From: Nitrososphaerota archaeon
GTDB taxonomy: Archaea > Thermoproteota > Nitrososphaeria > Nitrososphaerales > UBA183
NCBI GenBank assembly: GCA_029784795.1
Contig: JAFMAW010000002.1
Span: 71,928 to 135,927, forward strand
DNA length: 64,000 bases
Direction of reading: 5' to 3'
A program made the position numbers and the translations under genes. The number at the start of each line of letters is the position of its first letter. Position 1 is the stretch's first letter. The notes below the pieces were generated by a model. It saw nothing but the letters and a program-made list of their open reading frames with translations. It had not been told where the DNA came from and ran no database searches. Shown here one piece after another: positions 7,492-14,667 of this stretch.

Positions 7492-7513
7492 ACCTGGCTA
7501 GGTCTAAGAACCG
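7486..7513 (+). repeat. 28-bp repeat, copy D
   Basis: Begins ATCTGAACCTGGCTAGGTC and ends TAAGAACCG; 23 of 28 positions identical to copy A. It contains the palindrome ACCTGGCTAGGT (7492-7503). The 11-mer ACCTGGCTAGG also occurs at 28558-28568 after bax1. Copy D marks the right end of the toxin-antitoxin patch. Confidence 0.7.
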
Positions 7514-7549
7514 AGGCGCGCGCCGTGGACGATGCGCAGGTGGATGGAC

Positions 7550-8080
7550 CTAGTCCTCCCGGACCAGGCGTTCCCTCCCCCTCTGGGCCAGGGGCTCCCG
7601 GGGGTATATGGCGGGGAAGCTGGCTGAGAGTATGTCGACGTATCTCTCCGTCTCCTGGTCGTTCATGAACTGGAACATGTACCTCCCCGAGTAGGGCTCG
7701 TGGGGCCCTTCCCTCCTCATGAACTCGATGTGGATCAGCGGGTCCCCCTGCCTGATGGTTATGGGGGTCCTCTCGTTGCTGAGGTTCACAAGCTCCAGGG
7801 CCAGCCTCCCGACGAACCCGCTGTGGACCTTCACCGAGTTGAGGAAAGAGAGCCCGAGCCTCCCGAACTTGCTCTTGGAGGTGAGGTGGGCGACCACGTC
7901 GGGGGGCGTGAACACAATCTCCCTCGATATCATGTTCCTGTGCTCCAGGTAGTTGAGGGTCCTGTCCTCGCGGACCGTCAGGACGTACCCGTCGCCGTCG
8001 AACGCCGAGTCCTCCGACGGGTAGATGCAGCTGTACTTGCTGACCATCTCCTTCAGGAGGGGTGCACCGATAACGGTCAT
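7550..8080 (-). CDS. dCTP deaminase / dUTPase superfamily protein
   Basis: 176 residues. The trimeric dCTP deaminase/dUTPase core is visible: TSKSKFGRLGLSFL (about 67-80, cf. SRSSxxRxG), then VHSGFVGRLALELVN (85-99) with the conserved Glu at 96, then IRQGDPLIHIEF. In true dCTP deaminases the second motif reads D-x-G-F; here it is HSGF, so activity is uncertain. It could cleanse the nucleotide pool or deplete dCTP/dUTP in defence. Its start overlaps the stop of the CPBP gene by 4 nt, and it lies right beside the toxin-antitoxin patch. Confidence 0.75.
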   Translation of the reverse strand: MTVIGAPLLKEMVSKYSCIYPSEDSAFDGDGYVLTVREDRTLNYLEHRNMISREIVFTPPDVVAHLTSKSKFGRLGLSFLNSVKVHSGFVGRLALELVNLSNERTPITIRQGDPLIHIEFMRREGPHEPYSGRYMFQFMNDQETERYVDILSASFPAIYPREPLAQRGRERLVRED

Positions 8081-9144
8081 GTTGCGAGCGGAGGCCCTGT
8101 CTCAGGCCCCTTATCAATCAGCCCCTCGCCTGACCCCCGGTCCGTCAGCAGGTACTTTTTGATGGCCAGATACGCCACGAGGACGAAGGACGCCACGCCG
8201 AAGAGCAGGACGAGGTCATAGTCCACCAGCGTCTGCCCCACATATTCGTTCGTCGCGTTGACAGATATCCCGAAGGCCGACTGCCCGAAGAACGAGTACG
8301 CGCTCCCGAAGTAGTCGACCCCCCAGTGGGCGAGGACGGCGACGTGGAACCCGTACCTGACGTAAAGGTACCCCAGGACCAGGCCCCCCCACACGGCGTC
8401 CGGCAGCTTCGCCCAGGACCACCCCCCGGTGCCGCCGCAGTTGACGTGGCAGAGCCCGAAGGTGACGGCGCTCCCGACGGTCGCGGCCCAGATGATCACC
8501 CCCGCGGCGCCCCCGACCGCCGCCCCTTCGAACACGGCGGAGGGCCTCCACAGCGCCCTCAGCGCCTCGCGGGGGGACCTGCCAACTGACAGCACCAGCG
8601 CGAAGAGCCCTATCAGGACGACCCTGAACCCGAGCTCCTCCCTGAGCGGGGCGAGGGCCAGGGAGCCGAACTCCAGGAGGGGGTCGAAGTTAGCGAAGGG
8701 GTTCCCCACGGACCCCAGGGCGGAGACGGAGACCGCCGTGATGAACGTCCCGGTGAACCCGAGGAACCCTATGGCCACCAGGATCACGAAGAGGGGGCTC
8801 TCCATCAGCGCCCCCACCCCGGTGGCAAAGGCGTCTCTCATCGCCGCGGCGGGCCTCTTCTGCTGCGCTGCGCCGTAGGCGAACATCCCGGCGTAGACCG
8901 CCAGGACAAGGAGGAACACCCCGCCTATGGGGACGGTGAAGGGGAGGATGGCCGCGACCGGGCCGATGAAGAGGAATGTCTGCACGTAGGACCCGTAGCT
9001 CAGCTGGTTGGACAGCCCCCCATGGAACACCGCGTAGACGCCGGCCGGGAAGGAGCCGACAATCAACCCCAGGGTGAGGAAAGCCAGGCCGAGGAAGACC
9101 ACGACCACCAGGCTGGACTCATGTCTCGCTGGCTTCCTCTCCAA
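8077..9144 (-). CDS. CPBP-family intramembrane metalloprotease
   Basis: 355 residues with about eight hydrophobic segments. The CPBP (Abi/Rce1-like) motif EExxxR appears as REELGFR (Glu169, Glu170, Arg174); a second motif FGLCHVNCGG and a third LAHWGVDYF supply the metal-ligand histidines. Members cleave prenylated proteins or small membrane peptides, including bacteriocin-related ones. The start is a TTG one nucleotide after the stop of the zinc-ribbon gene, giving an operon of zinc ribbon, CPBP and dCTP-deaminase-like genes. Confidence 0.8.
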   Translation of the reverse strand: MERKPARHESSLVVVVFLGLAFLTLGLIVGSFPAGVYAVFHGGLSNQLSYGSYVQTFLFIGPVAAILPFTVPIGGVFLLVLAVYAGMFAYGAAQQKRPAAAMRDAFATGVGALMESPLFVILVAIGFLGFTGTFITAVSVSALGSVGNPFANFDPLLEFGSLALAPLREELGFRVVLIGLFALVLSVGRSPREALRALWRPSAVFEGAAVGGAAGVIIWAATVGSAVTFGLCHVNCGGTGGWSWAKLPDAVWGGLVLGYLYVRYGFHVAVLAHWGVDYFGSAYSFFGQSAFGISVNATNEYVGQTLVDYDLVLLFGVASFVLVAYLAIKKYLLTDRGSGEGLIDKGPETGPPLAT

Positions 9145-9145
9145 C

Positions 9146-9361
9146 TCAGCCTGTCTCCTCGTCCGGCCCCTTCTCCAGGAACACCGACCCGGAGTAGCCG
9201 CACTTCTGGCAGTAGTACTCGGAGGGGACGAAACCCCAGAGGTCCTTGTTCATGGTGGTGAGCGGGGCGAGGCACCTGGGGCAGAGCTTCGTTTCGGGGG
9301 CGAAGGGGCTCCGCCTGGCCAGGACAGGCTCCCTGTCGTCGGGGCTCTTCTGAGGGTGCAT
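9146..9361 (-). CDS. zinc-ribbon protein
   Basis: 71 residues with a single treble-clef/zinc-ribbon: CPRC at about 27-30 and CQKC at about 51-54, separated by a LTTMNKDLWGFVPSEYY spacer. It starts with ATG about 25 nt from the TATA element at 9384-9390. First gene of the three-gene leftward operon. Possible nucleic-acid binding or an adaptor; no specific function can be assigned. Confidence 0.65.
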   Translation of the reverse strand: MHPQKSPDDREPVLARRSPFAPETKLCPRCLAPLTTMNKDLWGFVPSEYYCQKCGYSGSVFLEKGPDEETG

Positions 9362-9383
9362 GCGGGCCCGGATTCACCGCGCG

Positions 9384-9390
9384 CTTAAAA
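9384..9390. promoter_or_regulatory. shared TATA-like element of a divergent pair
   Basis: CTTAAAA lies about 23-29 nt from both the leftward ATG (9361) and the rightward TTG (9415), and reads as TTTTAAG on the other strand. It can explain leaderless transcription in both directions. Confidence 0.5.
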
Positions 9391-9414
9391 CCATTCGAGG
9401 CGAGGAGCGCCCCG

Positions 9415-9537
9415 TTGGCCACGGAGAAGTGCTACGCCTGTGGGGAAGCGATGGTCGGGATACAGGCCTGCAAGTACAGGTGCAACAGCTGCGGGGCGCT
9501 GTTGGACTGCGAGGATGTCTCCGGGCTCCCGAAGTGA
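9415..9537 (+). CDS. 40-residue zinc-ribbon microprotein
   Basis: TTG start, product MATEKCYACGEAM then VGIQACKYRCNSCGALLDCE, ending VSGLPK. Four paired cysteines (CYAC, CNSC) form a zinc ribbon, with two further Cys. It lies about 28 nt after a TATA element shared with the divergent zinc-ribbon gene, fitting a leaderless mRNA. It stops 7 nt before the convergent aldolase gene. It is too short for usual gene-calling cut-offs. Function unknown. Confidence 0.6.
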   Translation: MATEKCYACGEAMVGIQACKYRCNSCGALLDCEDVSGLPK

Positions 9538-9544
9538 GCCGCCG

Positions 9545-10327
9545 CTACTGTGCCGGAGGACGGCTCCCGCTGAACGCCGCGTAGGCCTCGTCCGCGCTCT
9601 TCCCTTCGTGGACCACCCCCCTCACGGCCTTGATTATGGAGACTGGGTCGGCGGACTGGAATATGTTGCGCCCCATGTCCACCCCCGACGCCCCCTCTGC
9701 GACGGCGTCGTGGGCGAGCTGCAGGGCGTCCCTCTCCGGGAGCTTCTTCCCCCCGGCTATGACGACGGGGACCGGGCACCCGTCGACCACCCGGCGGAAG
9801 TCGGCGCAGTAGTACGTCTTCACTATGCTGGCCCCCAGCTCGGCCGCTATGCGGCAGGCGAGGCCCAGATACCGCGCGTCTCTGGCCATCTCCCTCCCCA
9901 CCGCTGTCACCGCAAGCACCGGAATCCCATACCTCTCCCCTTCGTTGACCAGCTCAGCCAGGTTGGCCAGGGTCTCCTTCTCGTGCTCCGAGCCCACGAA
10001 GACAGACACGGCCACCGCGGACGCGTTGAGCCTCACCGCCTCCTCGATGGAGGTGGTCACGACCTCGTCCGAGAGCTCCTTCAGTATGCTCGTCCCCCCT
10101 GACACCCTGAGGACGATGGGGATGTCCTGGTTCGCGTCGACGGACGTCCTGAGCACACCCCGGGTCAGCATGAGCGAGTCGGCGTAGGGGATGAGGGGGG
10201 TGAGCGTCTTCCTCGGGTTCTCGAGACCGGTAGTCGGCCCCTGGAAGTACCCGTGGTCGACAGCCAGCATCACGGTCCTCCCGCCCTTCATTATTCTCTC
10301 GACCCTGTTCTTCAGCCCCCAGCTCAT
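9545..10327 (-). CDS. DhnA-type class I aldolase/thiolase, LsrF-like
   Basis: 260 residues. The sequence follows bacterial LsrF remarkably closely: MLAVDHGYFQGPTTGLE near residue 20, LTRGVLRT, GGTSILKELSDE, AVRLNASAVAVSVFVGSE, a Schiff-base Lys in ASIVKTYY (about 170), VPVVIAGGKKLPERDAL and GASGVDMGRNIFQS. LsrF handles 3-hydroxy-5-phosphonooxypentane-2,4-dione in AI-2 breakdown; archaeal DhnA relatives act as fructose-bisphosphate aldolase or in aromatic biosynthesis. No other aldolase is in the window, so a glycolytic or gluconeogenic role is possible. Next to an MDR dehydrogenase in the same direction. Confidence 0.8.
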   Translation of the reverse strand: MSWGLKNRVERIMKGGRTVMLAVDHGYFQGPTTGLENPRKTLTPLIPYADSLMLTRGVLRTSVDANQDIPIVLRVSGGTSILKELSDEVVTTSIEEAVRLNASAVAVSVFVGSEHEKETLANLAELVNEGERYGIPVLAVTAVGREMARDARYLGLACRIAAELGASIVKTYYCADFRRVVDGCPVPVVIAGGKKLPERDALQLAHDAVAEGASGVDMGRNIFQSADPVSIIKAVRGVVHEGKSADEAYAAFSGSRPPAQ

Positions 10328-10368
10328 GGGGGCGCCTCGCGCCGGACTGTGGTAATAAAGGGTCCGGG

Positions 10369-11391
10369 CTAGGCGGTCACTACGACCTTCATGGCTGTCC
10401 CCCCCGAGGCGGCCTCGACCGCCTTCTGGAACTCAGCGAGGGCGAACCTGTGCGTGACCAGCGCCCCGAACTCACCTCCACGCGACTCGAGGACCCGCAG
10501 GGCGGCTTTGGTGTCTGTCTCTGTCGCCCCGTAGCTCGTCTGCACCTCCTGCTCGGCGTTGTAGATGTCGCTGACGTCGTAGTCGAGGACCGTCTCCTTG
10601 GGGGGGACCCCGAACAGGCAGACCCTCCCGCCCTTCCTCACAGACCTCAGCCCCTGGAGTATGGCGGCCCCGCTCCCCGACGCCACCATGGCGACGTCTG
10701 CCCCCCTCCCGTCCGTCTCGCCCCGGACCTGGGCGGGGACGTCTTCTGTCGCGGCGTTCAGGACCCTCGCCACCCCCGCCTTCTCGGCGAAGCGGAGCCT
10801 CCATTCGGCTACGTCGCTCACCAGCACCCTGGCGCTGGTCGGCGCGAGCAGCAGCGCGTGCATCATCCCCACCGGGCCCGCGCCGGCTATGAAGACTGAC
10901 TCCCCGGGCTCTATGTGGCACTTCCTCACCGCCCTGACGCAGCAGGCCAGGGGCTCGACCAGCGAAGCGACGTCGAAGCCCATCCCTTCAGGGAGCTTCA
11001 GGACCCCTCCCCTGTCCACGTTCCACTTCGGGACGGCGAACAGCTCGGAGAACCCCCCGGGGACGAGGTTGCTCCCCCGGTAGTGGTCGCACATGGTCTC
11101 GTTCCCCGACCTGCAGAGGTAGCAGGTGTAGTCCGGGACGTGGTGGTGGGGGAAGACGCGCTCCCCGACGATGAAGCCCTCGACCCCTTCTCCTGCGGCG
11201 ACTATTGTCCCGACGGCCTCGTGCCCGAGCACGGGCTTCGACGCCGTGTACTCCCCCCGCATCTTCTCGAGGTCGGTCCCGCAGAGCCCGCAGGCCGCCA
11301 TCCTGACGAGGAGCTCCCCCGGGCCGGGGACGGGCTCGGGCGTCTCGGCCACCGTCGCCCCCATGCCTTCGTTCATCAGGACCGCCTTCAT
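10369..11391 (-). CDS. zinc-dependent MDR alcohol/polyol dehydrogenase
   Basis: 340 residues. Catalytic zinc ligands: CGLCGTD (Cys about 37) and GHEAVG (His about 58) with the later Glu. The structural-zinc loop reads HVPDYTCYLCRSGNETMC and seems to have only three of the usual four Cys. The Rossmann nucleotide-binding motif is GAGPVGMM near 170. Resembles sorbitol/threonine dehydrogenases: NAD(P)-dependent oxidation of a secondary alcohol or sugar. The aldolase gene follows 42 nt downstream; co-transcription with it is plausible. Confidence 0.82.
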   Translation of the reverse strand: MKAVLMNEGMGATVAETPEPVPGPGELLVRMAACGLCGTDLEKMRGEYTASKPVLGHEAVGTIVAAGEGVEGFIVGERVFPHHHVPDYTCYLCRSGNETMCDHYRGSNLVPGGFSELFAVPKWNVDRGGVLKLPEGMGFDVASLVEPLACCVRAVRKCHIEPGESVFIAGAGPVGMMHALLLAPTSARVLVSDVAEWRLRFAEKAGVARVLNAATEDVPAQVRGETDGRGADVAMVASGSGAAILQGLRSVRKGGRVCLFGVPPKETVLDYDVSDIYNAEQEVQTSYGATETDTKAALRVLESRGGEFGALVTHRFALAEFQKAVEAASGGTAMKVVVTA

Positions 11392-11509
11392 CCTGGCCTG
11401 TCCGTCTCTCCTGGCTCATTTAAGCCAGTCTCGACGCGAGGCCGATGCTCCGGTGCGTTAGGCGTCACCGCAGGTTAATAGCCCGCCCTTCGGCGAAGGT
11501 GAACGTCCC

Positions 11510-12607
11510 ATGGGCGTCCCCGAGAAGATCAAGAAGCTGGAGGACGACATCCACAAGACACAGGTCAACAAGAAGACGGAGCACCACATAGGCCTGCTGC
11601 GGGCGAAGATAGCCAAGCTCAAGGCGGAGCAGGAGGAGCAGCGGAGCCGCAGGTCAGGAGCGAGGCTCGGGTACGACGTGAGAAAGTCCGGGGACGCCAC
11701 GGTGGTGCTCATCGGCCTCCCCAGCGTGGGGAAGTCCACGCTCCTCAACAGGCTGACCAACGCGAAGTCCAAGGTCGCCGCCTATCAGTTCACCACCCTG
11801 GACGTGGTCCCCGGGGTGATGGAGCACAGCGGGGCGAAGATCCAGGTCCTGGACCTCCCGGGGATAATCAAGGGGGCCTCGTCCGGCAAGGGGCTGGGGA
11901 AGAGGGTCCTGGCGGTGGCCCGGAGCGCCGACCTGGTACTCTTCGTCGTTGACGTCTTCCAGCCCGAGGCGAGGGAGCTGCTCGAGCGCGAGCTGAGGAC
12001 CACCGGCATCAGGGTCGACGAGCGCCCCCCGAACATCGTGATAGAGAAGGTTGACTCCGGGGGGATCAGCGTCACCTCCCAGGTGAAGCTGACAAGGGTG
12101 AGCGAGCCACTGGTGAAGGACATACTCCGGGTCTACGACGTCAACGGGGCCAGGGTGGTGATAAGGGAGGACATAACTGACGACCAGCTTGTGGACGTCC
12201 TCTCGGGGAACAGGGTCTACGCCCCGTCCCTCACCGTGATGAACAAGATAGACCTGGTCAACACGGGGTTCACCAGCGAGCTGGGGCGGAAGCTGGGCTA
12301 TGGCTTCGTCCCCGTCTCGGCCGAGTCGGACATGAACATCCAGGCGCTCAAGGAGGAGATATACAAGAGGCTCGACTTCGTCCGCATCTACATGCGGAGG
12401 AGGACCGGGGAGACGGACTTCGAGGAGCCCATGATGCTCCGCGGGGGGGCCACCATCGGCGACGTCTGCGACAAGGTCCACAGGGCGATGAAGGACGAGT
12501 TCAGGTACGCCCAGGTCTGGGGGAAGAGCGTCAAGTTCGGCGGGCAGCGGGTCGGCATCGCCCACAGGCTGATGGACCAGGATGTCCTCACCATAGTGAC
12601 AAAGTAG
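11510..12607 (+). CDS. DRG-type GTPase (OBG/DRG family with TGS domain)
   Basis: 365 residues, the usual DRG length. An N-terminal helical segment (KIKKLEDDIHKTQVNKKTE) is followed by the G domain: G1 GLPSVGKST (about 70), switch FTTLD, G3 DLPGIIKGAS, G4 NKID, G5 VSAE. The C-terminal about 75 residues are the TGS domain (DEFRYAQVWGKSVKFGGQRV). DRG proteins bind RNA/ribosomes and are nearly universal in archaea and eukaryotes. Single gene with ATG start. Confidence 0.93.
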   Translation: MGVPEKIKKLEDDIHKTQVNKKTEHHIGLLRAKIAKLKAEQEEQRSRRSGARLGYDVRKSGDATVVLIGLPSVGKSTLLNRLTNAKSKVAAYQFTTLDVVPGVMEHSGAKIQVLDLPGIIKGASSGKGLGKRVLAVARSADLVLFVVDVFQPEARELLERELRTTGIRVDERPPNIVIEKVDSGGISVTSQVKLTRVSEPLVKDILRVYDVNGARVVIREDITDDQLVDVLSGNRVYAPSLTVMNKIDLVNTGFTSELGRKLGYGFVPVSAESDMNIQALKEEIYKRLDFVRIYMRRRTGETDFEEPMMLRGGATIGDVCDKVHRAMKDEFRYAQVWGKSVKFGGQRVGIAHRLMDQDVLTIVTK

Positions 12608-12680
12608 GGCCTCGGGCCGCCAAGGCTCGGCGCTCAGCGCAGGGGCCCGGGTTCTGCCCGGTCCACCATGCTGTGCAGGC

Positions 12681-12926
12681 CTACGCTCCAGCTCGGGCGG
12701 CCTTCGGTTTGACGACGAAGGAGAGCCCAAGGGCCGCCGCTGAGGCGAGGACGACCGCGAGTCCCGCCCAGAGTTCCTGGGAGGCATGTAGGGCGCAGCT
12801 GCACGAATATGGCTGCCCCACGATTTGAGCGGGGCACATGCACGCAGAAAGTGCTGCGTTTAGGAGGAGCGCGCCGAAGGCGAATCCGAGAAAGCAGAGC
12901 AGCCTGACTTGGCGCTTCAGTCCCAT
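12681..12926 (-). CDS. small two-helix membrane protein
   Basis: 81 residues. Two hydrophobic segments (about 8-28, FLGFAFGALLLNAALSA, and about 53-72) flank a Cys-rich loop with CMCPAQIVG and CSCAL, suggesting an outward loop with disulfides or a metal site. A TTGATAAAG element about 27 nt before the ATG (minus strand, near 12950) fits its promoter. Family not recognised. Confidence 0.5.
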   Translation of the reverse strand: MGLKRQVRLLCFLGFAFGALLLNAALSACMCPAQIVGQPYSCSCALHASQELWAGLAVVLASAAALGLSFVVKPKAARAGA

Positions 12927-13063
12927 TTGTCATCAGCTTCGCCGGTGACCGGCTTTATCAACGTGAGCCGCTCCCCACAGGGCACTGTCCCGTCTATGGG
13001 TGATCAGCCCCCGCTGCCTTATCATGGGTGATTGGCCCTGAAGCGTTCGCCAATGGTGCGCAG

Positions 13064-13393
13064 TCAACGGTGTAGGTCTGGGCGAGAGGGTATCCTCGTG
13101 CTCCCCCTGAAACCCAGGGTTGTGATTCCTTTTCTCAGAAGGTAGACCCCCAAAACCAGCAACCCGATTCCTACAAAGAATGCAGGTTCAAAGAAAAGGA
13201 CGACCGTCCCATAATGTAGGACGACGATTGTGCCTTTTGGAGCGATGACGTGTGCAAAGCAGCAAGCGGAGTCAGTAAATGGGAAGCCGCCCACCCCAGA
13301 AAACGTCACTGGTATGGCGACGACGACAGCAAACAGTCCTGCCGCTAGGAATACAGCCGCTGGCACCGCGTTGGCCGTCTTCATGGGTGCCAT
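13064..13393 (-). CDS. small membrane protein
   Basis: The frame is open to 13507, but ATG at 13393 (MAPMKTANAV) gives a 109-residue protein that begins right before the first membrane segment (PAAVFLAAGLFAVVVAIPVTF). A loop with CCFAH follows and then two more hydrophobic stretches (TIVVLHYGTVVLFFEPAFF and GIGLLVLGVYLL). No known family. The 137 nt between it and the preceding gene carry a repeated ATGGGTGAT (12996 and 13024) of unknown meaning. Confidence 0.5.
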   Translation of the reverse strand: MAPMKTANAVPAAVFLAAGLFAVVVAIPVTFSGVGGFPFTDSACCFAHVIAPKGTIVVLHYGTVVLFFEPAFFVGIGLLVLGVYLLRKGITTLGFRGSTRIPSRPDLHR

Positions 13394-13638
13394 GTGACCG
13401 AGGACCGCGTAGTTACGCCTTGCGGGGCGACTCTTCAAATGGCACTTTCCTACGGGGACGGCTGGAAGGGCACGCATCACCCAAGGTGGGACCCCCCTTC
13501 TCGTCACCCGGACATTGGACAGAATCCCCCACAGCGGTCGAAGCCGACCCTGCGGCGTCTCCTCGCCCTGTCAGGTTGCCTGCGGGGCGGCTCGGGGTGA
13601 AGCCCGGTCCGTTTGAGAGCCCGAGGTCGTCAGCACGC

Positions 13639-13648
13639 TTTTATAACT
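13639..13648 (+). promoter_or_regulatory. TATA box for the 13.7-kb membrane protein gene
   Basis: TTTTATAACT, about 27 nt before ATG 13673. It supports the later start over the GTG-type start at 13613. Confidence 0.5.
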
Positions 13649-13672
13649 GGACGCGTCCGTCGGCCACCCAAG

Positions 13673-14323
13673 ATGCCCACCGCTCCGGACATGGCGCTGA
13701 TCGACGCCATGCTCCAGTTCATCGGGGTGTTCGTGTCCTTCTCGGTGGCCTACGTCGCCCTCAAGGGGGTGAGGCAGACCGAGAGCATGTCCCTGATGAG
13801 GCTCGGCCTCGCCTTCGCCTTCCTGGGGTTCGGGTTCCTGGTCGAGAGCCTCGTGGGGCTCGGCCAGCTCTTCCCTCGCCTGTCCATCACGGCGACCGAC
13901 GTGGTGGTGGGGGGCCTCCTCCTGGAGACCACGGGCTACTTCTTCCTGGCCTTCTCCCACGCCGTGGACGTTGTCCTGTCGAAGCGCATGGGGGCGGCGC
14001 TCCTGATCCTCCCTGTGATGTCGCTCAGCGGCCCCGACCTGGCGAACATCCTCTCGATCCTGTCGTTCTACTTCGTCATGTACGGGGTGGTGGAGACCAT
14101 CTACTCCTACTCCAGGACCAGGAAGCCGGACACCCTCTTCATAGCCATGGGGCTCTCCCTGCTGGGCGTAGGGACGTTCTTCCAGTGGTTATCGCTTCTG
14201 TACCAGTACGTCGCCGTTCTTTCACTACTGCAGATTATACTCCAGGTGATGGGGCTTACGATATTGTTCACCCCCGTGCTCAGGTTCGCGGTGGGAGGAG
14301 TGAAAGTAAATGGCCCAGTATAG
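13673..14323 (+). CDS. multi-pass membrane protein, about seven helices
   Basis: 216 residues from ATG 13673 (MPTAPDMALIDAM). Around seven hydrophobic stretches separated by short loops (FIGVFVSFSVAYVAL, LGLAFAFLGFGFLVESL, VVGGLLLETTGYFFLAF and others). The layout resembles archaeal seven-helix sensor-type proteins, but no retinal-binding Lys motif is evident and no family is recognised. Its last 14 nt overlap the winged-helix gene, so the two are translationally coupled and may form a membrane sensor/regulator pair. Confidence 0.6.
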   Translation: MPTAPDMALIDAMLQFIGVFVSFSVAYVALKGVRQTESMSLMRLGLAFAFLGFGFLVESLVGLGQLFPRLSITATDVVVGGLLLETTGYFFLAFSHAVDVVLSKRMGAALLILPVMSLSGPDLANILSILSFYFVMYGVVETIYSYSRTRKPDTLFIAMGLSLLGVGTFFQWLSLLYQYVAVLSLLQIILQVMGLTILFTPVLRFAVGGVKVNGPV

Positions 14324-14597
14324 GACGCAGGTCAAGATCATAGCCGACGTGCTCAGCACGGCTAGGGACATGAACGTCGAGGGGACCGGGGTGGGGGTCA
14401 CCGCCCTCCTCCGCAGAGGGAACATATCGTACACGAGGATGTCCAAGCTCCTGTCCGAGCTCGTCGGCTCGGGGCTGCTCCTGGAGCTCACAGGGGAGAA
14501 GATATCGAAGTACATGATATCGGACAAGGGGATACAGTTCCTGGCAGCCTACTACTCCTTCGAGGACTTCGCCCAGACCTTCGGCCTTCGGCTCTAG
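14310..14597 (+). CDS. winged-helix DNA-binding protein (archaeal COG3432-like)
   Basis: 95 residues. The recognition-helix region ALLRRGNISYTRMSKLLSELVGSGLL is followed by the wing LTGEKISKYMISDKGIQFLAAY, the pattern of single-domain archaeal winged-helix regulators. Overlaps the upstream membrane protein gene by 14 nt. Likely a transcription factor for its own operon or neighbours. Confidence 0.75.
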   Translation: MAQYRTQVKIIADVLSTARDMNVEGTGVGVTALLRRGNISYTRMSKLLSELVGSGLLLELTGEKISKYMISDKGIQFLAAYYSFEDFAQTFGLRL

Positions 14598-14638
14598 AGA
14601 GAGGCCGAGCCCGCCTGGCGCCGGTTCGGGGAAATCAG

Positions 14639-14647
14639 TTTATACTT
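14639..14647 (+). promoter_or_regulatory. TATA box of the malate dehydrogenase gene
   Basis: TTTATACTT within a GC-rich gap, about 25 nt before ATG 14668; consistent with a leaderless transcript. Confidence 0.5.
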
Positions 14648-14667
14648 CTGCCGAGCAACCGCGAACC

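Noticed and set aside
12996..13032. Repeated ATGGGTGAT with nearby CTGA, resembling a C/D box guide RNA
   Set aside because: Boxes do not match RUGAUGA and the spacing of D boxes is wrong; left as an unexplained short repeat.
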